Origin: Magnolia sinica
Lineage: Eukaryota > Streptophyta > Magnoliopsida > Magnoliales > Magnoliaceae
Length of the DNA: 64,000 bases
Assembly (NCBI RefSeq): GCF_029962835.1
Contig: NC_080588.1
Coordinates: forward strand, 30,179,501 to 30,243,500
Reading direction: 5' to 3'
A program made the translations under genes and the position numbers. How positions within the stretch are numbered: the stretch's first letter is position 1; every line of letters begins with the position of its first letter. Below, piece after piece: positions 21,665 through 31,697 of this stretch. The notes under the pieces were generated by a model that ran no database searches, was not told where the DNA came from, and was given only the letters and a program-made list of their open reading frames with translations.

Positions 21665-24600
21665 ATGGATAAGAGTTGGATGCGAGCTAAGAACGGGTTT
21701 GACCCAGAGTATAAACAAGGGGTTTAACAGTTCATGGAATTTGCATGAAATCGAGCAGATTCAAGGAATACGATTAGGTGTTCATGTCAAAAATGCAAGA
21801 ATATGATATATAAGACTTTAGACAAAGTAGAGGACGATTTGTTCATAGTTGGGATTGACCAGGGTTACACTTGGTGGATCTATCATGGTGAAGATATGAC
21901 CCATAGAGTTGAGCCCACTGAAGTCCTTGCTGACCCAATTGTGCCGGATGATGAGGATGAAGACATTGACAAAATGCAAGATATCATAGGGGATGTGTTT
22001 AGGGGAACAGTTGCGGATACTAATTTTATAGCGACAAGCAATAGCCAAGATATTCCTCCAATGGGTAATGTCGAATCAGAAAAGTTTAGTAGGTTGTTGA
22101 GGGATACGCAACGTCCACTTTATCCGGGGTGTGAGAACTTCTCCAAGTTGAATTTTCTTACAAAGTTACTTCATTTGAAGACAATAAATCGTTGGAGTAA
22201 CAAATCGTTCAACATGTTACTTGAGTTGTTGAAAGAAGCATTACCGGACGATGAGACATTGCCTAAGTCTCATTATGAGGCAAAATCCTTGATGCGAGAC
22301 TTGAGCCTTGGTTATGAACTCATACATGCATGTATAAATGATTGTTTATTATATCGAAAAAAGCATGATAAGGCTGAAGAGTGTCAAGAATGTGGAGAGT
22401 ATAGGTGAAAGTATGACAGAGCCAAGGGTAAGAAAATCCCACGAAGGGTGTTAAGGTACTTCCCATTGAAACACAGATTGCAAAGATTGTTTATGTCTCG
22501 TAAGACGGCTGAAGATATGAGGTGGCATAAGGAGAAACACGTTCATGATGATAGTACATTGAGGCACCATGCAGACTCTGAAGCCTGGTAAAATTTTAAC
22601 AAGCAACATGACTGGTTTGCAGAGGATTCCCGCAATGTTTGACTAGGTCTTGCATGTGATGGTTTTAATCTATTTGGTAATATGAGTAGCTCATATAGTA
22701 TGTGGCTAGTGGTACTTATGCCCTACAATTTACCTCCTTGGTTATGTATGGAGTCATTTTTTATGATGTCATTGCTTATTCCTCGACCCAAGTCACCTGG
22801 GAATGACATTGATGTGTATTTGCGACCGTTAGTAGATGAGTTAAACGAGTTATGGAGTCAAGGTGTACAAACGTATGACACATTTGCAGGACAGACATTT
22901 TGATTGCATGCAGCGGTCTTGTGGACAATAAATGACTTCCTGCGTATGGAAATTTGTCTGGGTGGAGCGCGAAGGGTAAGTTAGTTTGTCCTACATGCGG
23001 TATTGAGACTTGTTCATTGTCATTGAAGCATGGTAGAAAAACGTGTTATATAGGTCATCATCGCTTCCTTCCGAGCAATCATAGTTGGCACAGGAAGACA
23101 ATGATCTTTGATGGCAAACAAGATCATAGGCTGCCACCAAAAGAGCTATCTGGAGAAGATGTGATGCAGCAACTGAGTAACATTGGAGAAGTCAGATTTG
23201 GTAAGGCATTGCACTTGAAGAAGAGAAAACGTACAGTATTGGACTATAACTAAGGAAAAAGAGCATCTTTTTTGAGTTGCCCTATTAGAGTGATCTAAAA
23301 TTACGACACAACTTGGATGTCATGCATATTGAGAAAAATATATGTGACAATGTCTTCGGAACATTGATAAACATAGAGAACAAAACAAAAGATAGTTTCA
23401 AGGCTCAATTGGATCTACAAGAAATGGGTTTAAGGAAAGAGTTGTACTTGCAACCACATGGAAATTCATATACTATACCAGCAGCCTGCTACACGTTGAC
23501 AAAACTAGAGAGAAAGCGTTTATATGAATGGATGAGATCGGTGAAGTTTCCCGATGGGTATGCGTCAAACATATCTCGGCGCGTAAACGTTACGGACTGT
23601 AAGGTAACAGGAATGAAAAGTCATGATTGTCACGTCCTTCTGCAACGCCTACTGCCGGTTGCCATTCGTGGATTCCTGAGCAAGGATATCGATGCGGCAC
23701 TGATTGAGTTGGGGATATTCTTTCAGGATTTGTGTTCGAGATCGTTGAATGTAGATGTTATTAAACGACTGAAGAGGGACATTGCTGTAATCCTTTGTAA
23801 ACTTGAAAGAATATTTCCACCTGTGTTTTTCGATGTCATAGTACACTTAGCGATTCACTTACCACACGAAGCGAAGCTTGCAGGCCCAGTACAATATCGT
23901 TGGATGTATCCGATCGAAAGGTGGTAGCTACTATTAAAAATTTTATTCATTCCATAAACTACATATATCCATGTTTTCATACGTATAACATAGTGGTTTT
24001 GTGTACAGATACCTTCACACACTGAAATGATTTGTGAGGAATAAGGCACGACCAGAAGGGTCGATAGCTGAAGCGTACATTGATAATGAGTACCTTACAT
24101 TTTGCTCCATGTATCATTGTGGCACAGAGACTAGATTCAACTAAGAAGATCGGAATGCCGATGAAGGATAGGAGCATAAACAAGGACTCATATTTGTATT
24201 TGCACATAACATTCATCCTTTAGGATCCCCGACATTTCAGGATATGGACCTTGGGGATCTATCAAAGGCGCGGTGGTATGTGTTGCATAATTGTGAAGAA
24301 ATAGAATCGTACTTGGAGTAAGTCTTCTCTCGATTATATTTTTCTCTACATACGATGATCTTAATGTTTCTTGCTGATGACGAGCCATTTATGTGTAGCG
24401 AACACATAGATGAGATGAAGTCCAAATTCCCCACAAATTATAATCGAATGCATCAGGATCAGTTTTCAGAATGGTTCGCCAAACGTGTAAGATTTCACAT
24501 TGTATCTCACCACACTATGAAATTTTCGTTGTATTGCACATTATTTCAACCTAAGAAAATCTCTAAGCAATTATATTCTGTACATGATGATAGATGAAGA

Positions 24601-25385
24601 CGTTGTGCACAAGAAACTCTGCGAATGCGTCTGATGAACTATACTCACTAGCGTGTGGCCGTGATAGACGTGTATCTAGATATACAGGTCATATTGTAAA
24701 TAGGATTCGGTTTCACACCGAAGAACGTGAGAAGTACAGGACCACACAAAATAGTGGGGTAGTTGTGAAGGGAACAAATGAGGAGGATGAAATTGAGTTT
24801 TATGGCATTTTGACGGATATTATTGAGCTAAGTTATTGTATGATAAAGCGGGTGTACTTATTTAGATGTGATTGGTGGGACATTGGAAATAAGAAGTTAG
24901 GAATACAGACTGACAACTACTTTACGAGCATAAATTTATCTCGAAAGTGGTTTAAGGACGACCCATTTGTCCTCGCCAGCTAAGCCGAACAAGTATTTTA
25001 CCTCGCTGACACCAAGTTAGGTGGCTCTTAGCACATGGTGCAGAAAATAAAGCCCAAGAACGTATTTGATGTTCCTGTACCAGAAGTTGAAGATAGCGAG
25101 GATGGGGAAAACGACACGTCTAGGGTTGAACAAGCATATCAAAAAGACATGCCATCTAGGGATATAGGGACTGATTCAAGTATTGATATTGATATGGTGC
25201 AAGTAGACAGAGATGATGTACCACCTGATCATGTTGATGCCTCAATAATATAAGACATTGTTAGAGATGATAGCGGTTTCATTGATGACAACGTTGCAGA
25301 TGATGAGGAGGAAATACTGATCAGTGATAGTGATGGTGAAGAAGAAATAGCCCTAAGCGATAGTGATACAGACGACAATTATTAA
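21665..25385 (+). pseudogene. TNPD-like CACTA transposase, decayed
   Basis: From an ATG at 21665 the translation starts MDKSWM and reads through the plant transposase-associated domain, broken by stops at 21725 and 21746. A TNP2-type transposase domain follows to about 23350, with the family segment DVMHIEKNICDNVFG at 23313 onwards, then a DUF4218-type domain (about 23380-23920). After a likely intron (23921-24008, GT...ACAG) comes a linker with two more likely introns (about 24317-24399 and 24488-24591). Then comes a DUF4216-type domain (24594-24983), then an acidic tail ending at 25385. There are further stops near 22406, 22571, 22640, 22901 and 23286, and one missing base near 22938 shifts the frame. 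TNPD catalyses excision and integration in the family; this copy cannot make a full-length protein. The two internal open stretches of about 200 codons (21803-22408 and 23313-23927) are the best preserved. Confidence 0.92.
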
Positions 25386-26184
25386 ATGTACACATGATTT
25401 ACATGTCATTTTTCAATTCGAATAATTTATGTATTCCATGTATACGTGAAAATTACAAGTCATGATTAATTCCTTTTATTGACTTGTTTATAATTCACAT
25501 TTGCAGTTGAGTCAATTTCTGATCATGACATCCTCAAACCGGAGCATAGCAGAAGCACGCAACATACTTTATCAGCTGTTACAGATGGACATTTCGGTCC
25601 TATCTTCTTCTGGTAGGGTCATAGAGATACCCGGTCTGGTCGATGAGTATAGAGTGGAATATATCGACGACGACTCAAATGAAAGATTATACTATCTCAA
25701 AGAAATTCCGGGGCTGATAGAGATATATAACCACGGGAAACGAGATATGGGGATGTGACTCTGTCACTTACACATCTGAATGGAGTCCCGAGATACCAGA
25801 TTTCTCCTATTATGACTGACATGTTGGCTATAAAAATGTCGAGTGCTTCACACTACATGACATTGCTTCTGAAGCATACGATAACTTACGTAGGGAGTAC
25901 TTCAGATAGTTTACCTCAAAGTTGTTTTGTATTACAACGAAATATATGTATTTAATATAGAATGACAATGTGTAATGGAATTTTCAATGGTTATAGATTA
26001 AAGTTTACAGTTTTATTATATTCTGCTTGCATTATAATGTAATGGTCTAATCATATTTTAATCATCTCTCTAGGCATAAGCACAAATGCATTATACCATC
26101 AACACTACTTGTATAATGTTTTAGTATATCCACTTGTATTGACATTGTTTAAATTTATAAGTTCGTAGCTTGCACATATTCAGT
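25386..26184 (+). other. Spacer between the TNPD-like and TNPA-like genes, with one unrecognised small ORF
   Basis: A/T-rich DNA holding an 85-codon frame at 25501-25758 (start MQLSQFLIMTSSNRSIAEAR, after a TTGCAG that could be an acceptor). A second, overlapping frame runs to 25955. I cannot place either in a known family. They may be exons of the neighbouring transposon genes or a minor additional product. Confidence 0.4.
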
Positions 26185-27954
26185 GATGGCACTAGGTGGG
26201 AGAGTACGTTGTTCGCGCACTGGATCTACTCCTTCTACCCGTGATGCGACGGAACCAGCATCGCCATCACATGTTGCATCGCAAGCGTCTGATCCCTCAG
26301 TCACGCATACACCGGGCACTGCATGAAAGTCTAAACATATATTTCTTTTAATGATTTTTGTTTATATTTAGACTAACATATTTCTTTTACAACAGCGTCG
26401 TCAACCAGCCGACGAGGACGTGGACCCACGCGTGGTTGCTTTTAGAGCGACTTACGCATAAGGGTAGGGTGACGGTAGAGTTCCCACAAGACTGCATTAA
26501 ACCTGTTAGGAACAATGCCATGTTATTTATGCCAGAGGTCAATGTCTTATGCCGATCTCTGATCCCCCACCACCCCCCGTTAGGGAGACGTGACAGATGA
26601 TGTGTGGTAGCTCATCCGTCAATGCCTTCAGGTAAATTTTAGTAAATTAAAATTTATTTTATAAAAGTTCATTTATGGTTAAGTTATTTTCTCAATAAGT
26701 TTATTGCCTTAATCTATTATTTACGAAACTGCAAGATAAATTTGACTTGGATTTGAGTGTTCCACACATCTCCCATGCCGTCAACGACATGATGAAGGAG
26801 CAGTTCAAGGATTACCGTGGTAAGTTACACCGGCAGTACAAGCGGTGCACGAGCCACGAGGAGGTCGTACAATCCGCATCGCTGCACGTAACCGATGGGG
26901 ACTGGCGGATACTCTGCGATAGGTTTTCGTCTGATTCTTTTCAGGTAATATTTACATATTTATGATATCTTAACGTAATAATTAAATTCATAATTAAAAA
27001 CAATGTATTATGAATAATGTGTTCAGAAGAGGAGCAAAATAAATTCTGACAACAGGGAAAAGTTAGAAGTAAACCATGTAGCTGGTTCAAAGTCATTTGT
27101 ACGACCTCATCACAACATAGTAAGAAAGTACCGGTAATTATTACGTTTATATATTCTTTCCATGCATTTATATTAACTTTATTATCCTTTTGATTGCGCA
27201 GTGAGATTTCGTCACTAGCTAGGAGCCCGGACCAGTAGACTTCTACAGAGGGACTCACTTTCGGCAGGCGACGAGATCTTGGGTACATCCTAGAGCCAGC
27301 GAGATTTGCATAAAAATCCTTACATTGTAAAATTTAATTGCATTAAATTATAATAATGTCATTTATTATGAAAATTCATATGTTTTCATTATAGGAGGAG
27401 ATGAACACCTTACGCAGTCAGCCCACTCCCAATAGTACTTAGCGGAGTGAGTCAGAGATCCTGAGTCATGTGCTTGGCACCCGTTCTGGATATGTGCGTG
27501 GGTTTGGCCATGGTGCCAAGCTCATGGCACCCGCTAGAGCTGCCTTCAGCCGATCTATCATTGTTGGCGACAGCGCTGTACGTCGAGCTGATACCGCAGA
27601 GAGAGAGGTTCAGCAACTACGGGTCGTCGTCGATGACATCAAAGATTAGTTGGACAGGCAGAGGGAGGAGCAGGAGAGGAAGAAGATGGATCAGTGGCGA
27701 GGCAGAGGGAAGAGCAGGAGAGGAGGATGGAGGAGGAGCTGGCGAGGCAGAGGGAGGAGTAGGAGAGAAGGATGGAGGATCAGCTGGCGAGGCAGAGGAG
27801 GATGGAGGAGGAGCTAGTGAGGCAGAGGGAGGAGCAGGAGAGGAGGATGGAGGAGATGCGGGTAGAGCATGAGCGACGGATGACGGAGATGTTTCAGGCT
27901 TTCACTGCACGCTTATCCATCTATGCCCCACCACCTCCACCTTCATTTTTGTAA
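26185..27954 (+). pseudogene. TNPA-like (Ptta/En/Spm, Transposase_24 type) second gene, decayed
   Basis: The first exon (ATG at 26185) is short and Ser/Thr/Pro-rich. After an intron, 26396 onwards encodes a TSRRGRGPTRG segment, then a region interrupted by stops. 26740-26944 encodes LDLSVPHISHAVNDMMKEQF and a DWRILCDRFSS segment, and the next exon carries INSDNREKLEVNHVAGSKSF (from about 27030). The last part contains the HVLGTRSGYVRGFGHGAK segment (about 27466) and a long Arg/Glu coiled coil with repeated REEQERRMEE units, ending in FTARLSIYAPPPPPSFL and a stop at 27952-27954. This order is that of plant Transposase_24 proteins, which bind the sub-terminal repeats. In-frame stops in several exons make it a pseudogene. 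The glycine-rich frame at 27468-27872 is the coiled coil read in the wrong frame. Confidence 0.85.
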
Positions 27955-28014
27955 TTTTTTGTATATTTGTTTATGATGTTAAGTTTATATGTATTTATGC
28001 ATGAATGAATGTGA

Positions 28015-28200
28015 TGTGGATAAGATTGTTTGTGTTTGGACGAATGTAGTTTATGTTTGGATGGATTTACTAGTTTGGGTTTAGATGGATGTGAATGTGA
28101 ATGTGAATATGATGAGATATAACAGGTGTATATCAGGATGAATATGATGAAATATATTGTTAATAGGTGTATATTAGGAATTTTGTGCTGGAACATTTTT
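28015..28200 (+). repeat. 3' flank of the TNPA-like gene, right member of an inverted pair
   Basis: Non-coding DNA after the TNPA-like stop. Its inverted partner is 1581-1800. The short GAATGTGAATGTGAATATGA run is shared. Confidence 0.8.
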
Positions 28201-28903
28201 TAAAAAAAGGAGACTTTTAGCGACAAAAATTTTTGTAGCTAAAAGTTTTGTAAATGTTTTGTAATTATTTTTAGCGACGAACATTTTCGTCGCTAAAACT
28301 TTTGTACAATGATTTTTTAGCGACGAACATTTTCGTTGCCAAAAAGGTTTGTAATATTTTTTAAACGACGAAAATTTTCGCTGCTAAAAGTCTTGTGAGG
28401 TTTTTTAGCGACGAATATTTTCGTCGTGAAAAGTGGAACCAATATTTCTAGCAGCGAAAATTTTCGCTGCTAAAAGTCTTGTGAGGTTTTTTAGCAACGA
28501 ATATTTTCGTCGCTAAAAGTGGAACCAATATTTTTAGCAACGAAAATTTTCGCTGCTAAAAGTCTTGTGAGGTTTTTTTAGCGACGAATATTTTCGTCGC
28601 TAAAAGTGGAACCAAAATTTTTAGCAGCAAAAATTTTTGCTACTAAAAGTCTTGTGAAGTTTTTTTTGCGACGAATATTTTCGTCGCTAAAAGTGGAACC
28701 AATATTTTTAACAGCATTTAGAGATGAAAATTTTCGTTGCTAAAAAGCTTACCTTTGGCGACGATTCAAATTTTTCGCCGATAAAACCCTTCTGCTTCAG
28801 TCTTTTAGCGACGAAAATTTTCGTCGCTAAAACTTTTTAGCTACAAAAATTTAGCTTCTAGCGACGAAAATTTTCATTGCTAAAAGTGGGATTTCTTGTA
28901 GTG
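28201..28903. repeat. CACTA right sub-terminal repeat array and terminus
   Basis: About a dozen copies of the TTTTAGCGACGAA.. / ..TTTTCGTCGCTAAAA palindrome occur, with a locally tandem unit of about 55 bp bearing AAGTCTTGTGAGGTTTTTTAG and GTGGAACCAATATTT. The array ends in the inverted terminus TTTCTTGTAGTG (28892-28903). Confidence 0.92.
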
Positions 28904-29712
28904 ATGTCACAGACCAGCATCTATTACTATTATACGTGATGTACGTATTTGCCTGACTGGATGTTTTTCCCAGGGCACAGACCGTCTGGATGTTTTTCCT
29001 AGGTCGATGATTGCATGGGCGATGAGCCCAATGTCTGTCTAGATGTTTACCCAAGACAATGATTGCATGGGCGACGAGCCCAATGTCCGTCTAGATGTTT
29101 TACCCAGGACAATAACTGTATGGGTGACGAGCCCACTATCCGCACAGATGTGCATCCCTAGGGCGATGATTGCATTCATTCATCCATGCATCTAATAAGA
29201 CATGCATCATGTATTATTCTATATGCTTTGTTTTATAATTATACTTACCTAATGCGGTGGTGTGTAATCTTGAGAGGAATTCACACTGAGTTGGTCACTC
29301 ATCCATCAAATATACAAACATAGAGGTAGTAAAGGTGGCTTAAGTGATATGCAGGTTCAGACTGATGAGGAGCCGTTATGATGGTCAAGGATACGTGGTT
29401 GTACTTGTCAAGGAAGCTGCACAATCTTGCAGCTTTCGTTTATATATTTTCTTTTATATTTCTCATGTATGTAAATCTTGTAATTGTTAACGTTGAGACA
29501 TTGGTTTGTATAAGTCATTATGGGTAACCTCTGTATATTCTAAATGTAATTAAAAATCTTCCTTTATGCTTACTTGTCCATTCTATGCTCACCTGCTTAC
29601 TCTGATAGTTGAAAAAATATATATACTCGAATTTGACCATCTTTTAAGGTTAACACTCGGGTTTTTGGAAAATGGGTCATATACTCGGGTCCTTAAAAGT
29701 CAAGGCGTTACA
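28904..29712 (+). mobile_element. 5' LTR of LARD-like gypsy element, right part
   Basis: Continues the LTR interrupted at 488 and corresponds to 35027-35845 in the 3' LTR. It begins with the second copy of the ATG target duplication and ends GGCGTTACA just before the primer binding site. Confidence 0.9.
28955..29175 (+). repeat. Tandem repeat inside the LTR, period 52-53 bp, about 4 units
   Basis: Units begin near 28985, 29038, 29090 and 29143 with a CTGGATGTTTTTCCC-like head and GATTGCATGGGCGACGAGCC. The same array lies in the 3' LTR at about 35090-35290, so it predates the insertion of the element. Confidence 0.85.
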
Positions 29713-29714
29713 GT

Positions 29715-29726
29715 TGGTATCAGAGC
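29715..29726 (+). promoter_or_regulatory. Primer binding site (initiator tRNA-Met type)
   Basis: TGGTATCAGAGC, the standard plant LTR-retrotransposon primer site complementary to the 3' end of initiator tRNA-Met, starts two bases after the LTR end. It fixes the LTR boundary and the plus-strand orientation. Confidence 0.93.
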
Positions 29727-31679
29727 ATAGTTTGAACAAACTAGGCCTTGGAAAATGATCTTATACAAACTCTAAATGTCTCAAGTTAGGATGTTTGAAA
29801 CTAGAAATTTGAACTTAGGTGAATTTCCCTTAAACTTAGGAGAATAATTGAGAATGTAGAAACCCAAACATAGGTCCCCTTAGAAATTATTGGAACAACT
29901 AATTGAACTTATGTGAGATCCCCTTGTAGTTAGGAGAAACTAAAGATGTGGAGAGTCAAAATTTAAGTTCCCTTGAGGATTTTAGATTTATTTATTTGAA
30001 CTTTATGCTCCCTCTAAATTTCTAGGTTAGACCTTTGGATTTTAAACTATGTAGCAATCCCTTAGAAATGGGGAGGAAGTAAGAATGTATAGACTCAAAA
30101 TGCTAGGCCCCCTAGAAAACTGGTTGGATGATTGTAGAAATTAGAAATGAATTTAGGCCCCGTGAAGTTTTAGGTTAGACCTTTGGAGGCTAACGTATGA
30201 GAATGTAGAAACTCAAATGTTAGGTTCCCTAGAGAATTGTTTGGATAATTGTAGAGCCTAGGAATGAACTTAAGTCCCTTGAACATTCTAGGTTTAGTCA
30301 TTTGAACTTAGGAACAAAGAACTTTGGTTCCCTTGTAAACTACCAAAATAGTTGTTTGAACTTAGAAATTAAAGGTGTACCGTGGGAGGACAAATACCAT
30401 TGCAATGTACATAAGACCAAATGAAAACAAATCCTTAGACCTGACTCCCAAGGTACAATTCTTAGAGGCCTAGATTCTAAACTCTTTTAAGAGTTTCATT
30501 AGTTAGAAATAATGGTGTCACATTATTTAGCATATGAAGCATACTTAGACTTCATAAGCAAATTCCTTACCCACCACGTTGTACAATAGGTTGGACATAA
30601 GCACTCCATAAACTTAAGAAATCACAATGGGAATTGTAATTTGAATTCCTTAACACATCTCGTAGAATTAACATTCCTACAAATTCTAGCATGTGAAATT
30701 AATTAGAGGTGAAGTTATGGGATTTTGGGCGAGTTTTCAACCATAGGCTACGCATATTAGGATTAGATTTGAAGTCCTAAGTGAGTTTAGAAATTTCAAA
30801 CTCAAACTTCATGTAGAAATCTTGGTCCCGAGATTTTCAGTTAGTGCATTAAAGGATCAGAGTGCACATTGAAAGCGTAATGGGTCACTTGGTCCTATCC
30901 ATTATGGAGGTAGAAGATCACATGATGTTTCCCCAGGAGTCTAGAATAATCGAGGTCACGAGTTGATGGAACTACACTTAAACGAAGTTCACATGGTTTG
31001 GCTCAAGTTCTAAGTTCTAGCAAATCTTAATGATTCTAATACCCTGATCAAGCAAAAGACCAATATTTAAAAGGATTAGGAATTGATACCCAAATCCCTT
31101 GATATACGTAGGCAAAGGATCAAGGTATCGAGCTCAAACCCACTATGACCATCTATCCGTGACAACTCGAACATTGAAAACTAGAAGATCATGTCATACT
31201 TTAGATAGTGGGGAACTATCATTAAAGGAAAAAGAAAATCAAGAGAAAGGTATGAAATAGTATAGAAAATTGTAACGTTTATAAGCATTAGAACGAATCG
31301 TTAGGTTTAGAATGATTCCTAACCTTAAGTGGGGCTTAGACAGCTTAGTTGAATTGCTAGACGAGAAACTTAGGGGTTGTGAGAAATTTAAATAAAGCTC
31401 GTTGGAATTCCATATGTAGGCATAGGGTACATCTTTAGGATGATTGAACCACACGTAATATTAAAAATAGGTAAGTATTTCATTAAATATTGAGCGGAAC
31501 TTTATTCACTTTTCTTTAAGGGGGGTAGATCGTAATGACCCTTACCCTAGTAGTAAGTCATTAGTGCTTGCATAAGCAAATAAACTCAGGATGGAAAATT
31601 AGCGGATGCACATGGACACCATAAGATAGATTGTTATCCACATTCATAGTCCAAGTGCTGAATTTCGGGGGCGAAATTC

Positions 31680-31697
31680 TCTTTAAGGGGGGTAGAT
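31680..31697 (+). promoter_or_regulatory. Polypurine tract before the 3' LTR
   Basis: TCTTTAAGGGGGGTAGATT directly precedes TGTAACACCCCG. The upstream phrase GGGGGCGAAATTCTC is typical of the chromovirus gypsy type. A near copy of the tract (CTTTAAGGGGGGTAGATCG) lies at about 31515-31533, followed by a TAATGACCC that resembles the LTR start. Confidence 0.88.

Larger units (their letters stand above)
489..28903 (+). mobile_element. CACTA (En/Spm-type) DNA transposon, about 28.4 kb, decayed autonomous type
   Basis: Both ends carry the inverted terminus CACTACAAGAAA (489-500 and its complement at 28892-28903). The 3-bp target duplication ATG lies at 486-488 and 28904-28906, the size expected for CACTA elements. 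The 3' LTR of the host retrotransposon holds the unoccupied site, with one ATG at 35027-35029, which confirms both boundaries. Inside are sub-terminal repeat arrays at both ends, and TNPD-like and TNPA-like genes on the plus strand at 21665-27954. Roughly 20 kb of further cargo lies between the left end and TNPD: telomere-like satellite, inverted cassettes and captured host-like DNA. Both transposase genes are broken, so mobility today would need help from an intact relative. The size is large for the superfamily and comes from the cargo. Confidence 0.94.
29713..31697 (+). mobile_element. Non-coding interior of the LARD-like element
   Basis: Just under 2 kb between primer site and polypurine tract with no gag, protease, reverse transcriptase or integrase in any frame. 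The first 700 bases contain a loosely repeated phrase (TAGGTTCCCT, TTGGATAATTGTAGA, CTTAGGAAT) with several diverged copies. The layout of long LTRs plus a non-coding interior is that of a large retrotransposon derivative, which depends on a relative for proteins. Confidence 0.85.

Noticed and set aside
27468..27872. Glycine/glutamate-rich 134-codon protein
   Set aside because: It is the coiled-coil part of the TNPA-like gene read in another frame; the true frame gives REEQERRMEE units.
28955..29175. CRISPR-like array of direct repeats
   Set aside because: Repeats are contiguous, without unique spacers of constant length, and lie in a plant LTR. The same holds for 42780-42940 and 55960-56275.
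29715..29726. A tRNA gene fragment
   Set aside because: Only the primer-binding complement of a tRNA 3' end is present; there is no cloverleaf around it.
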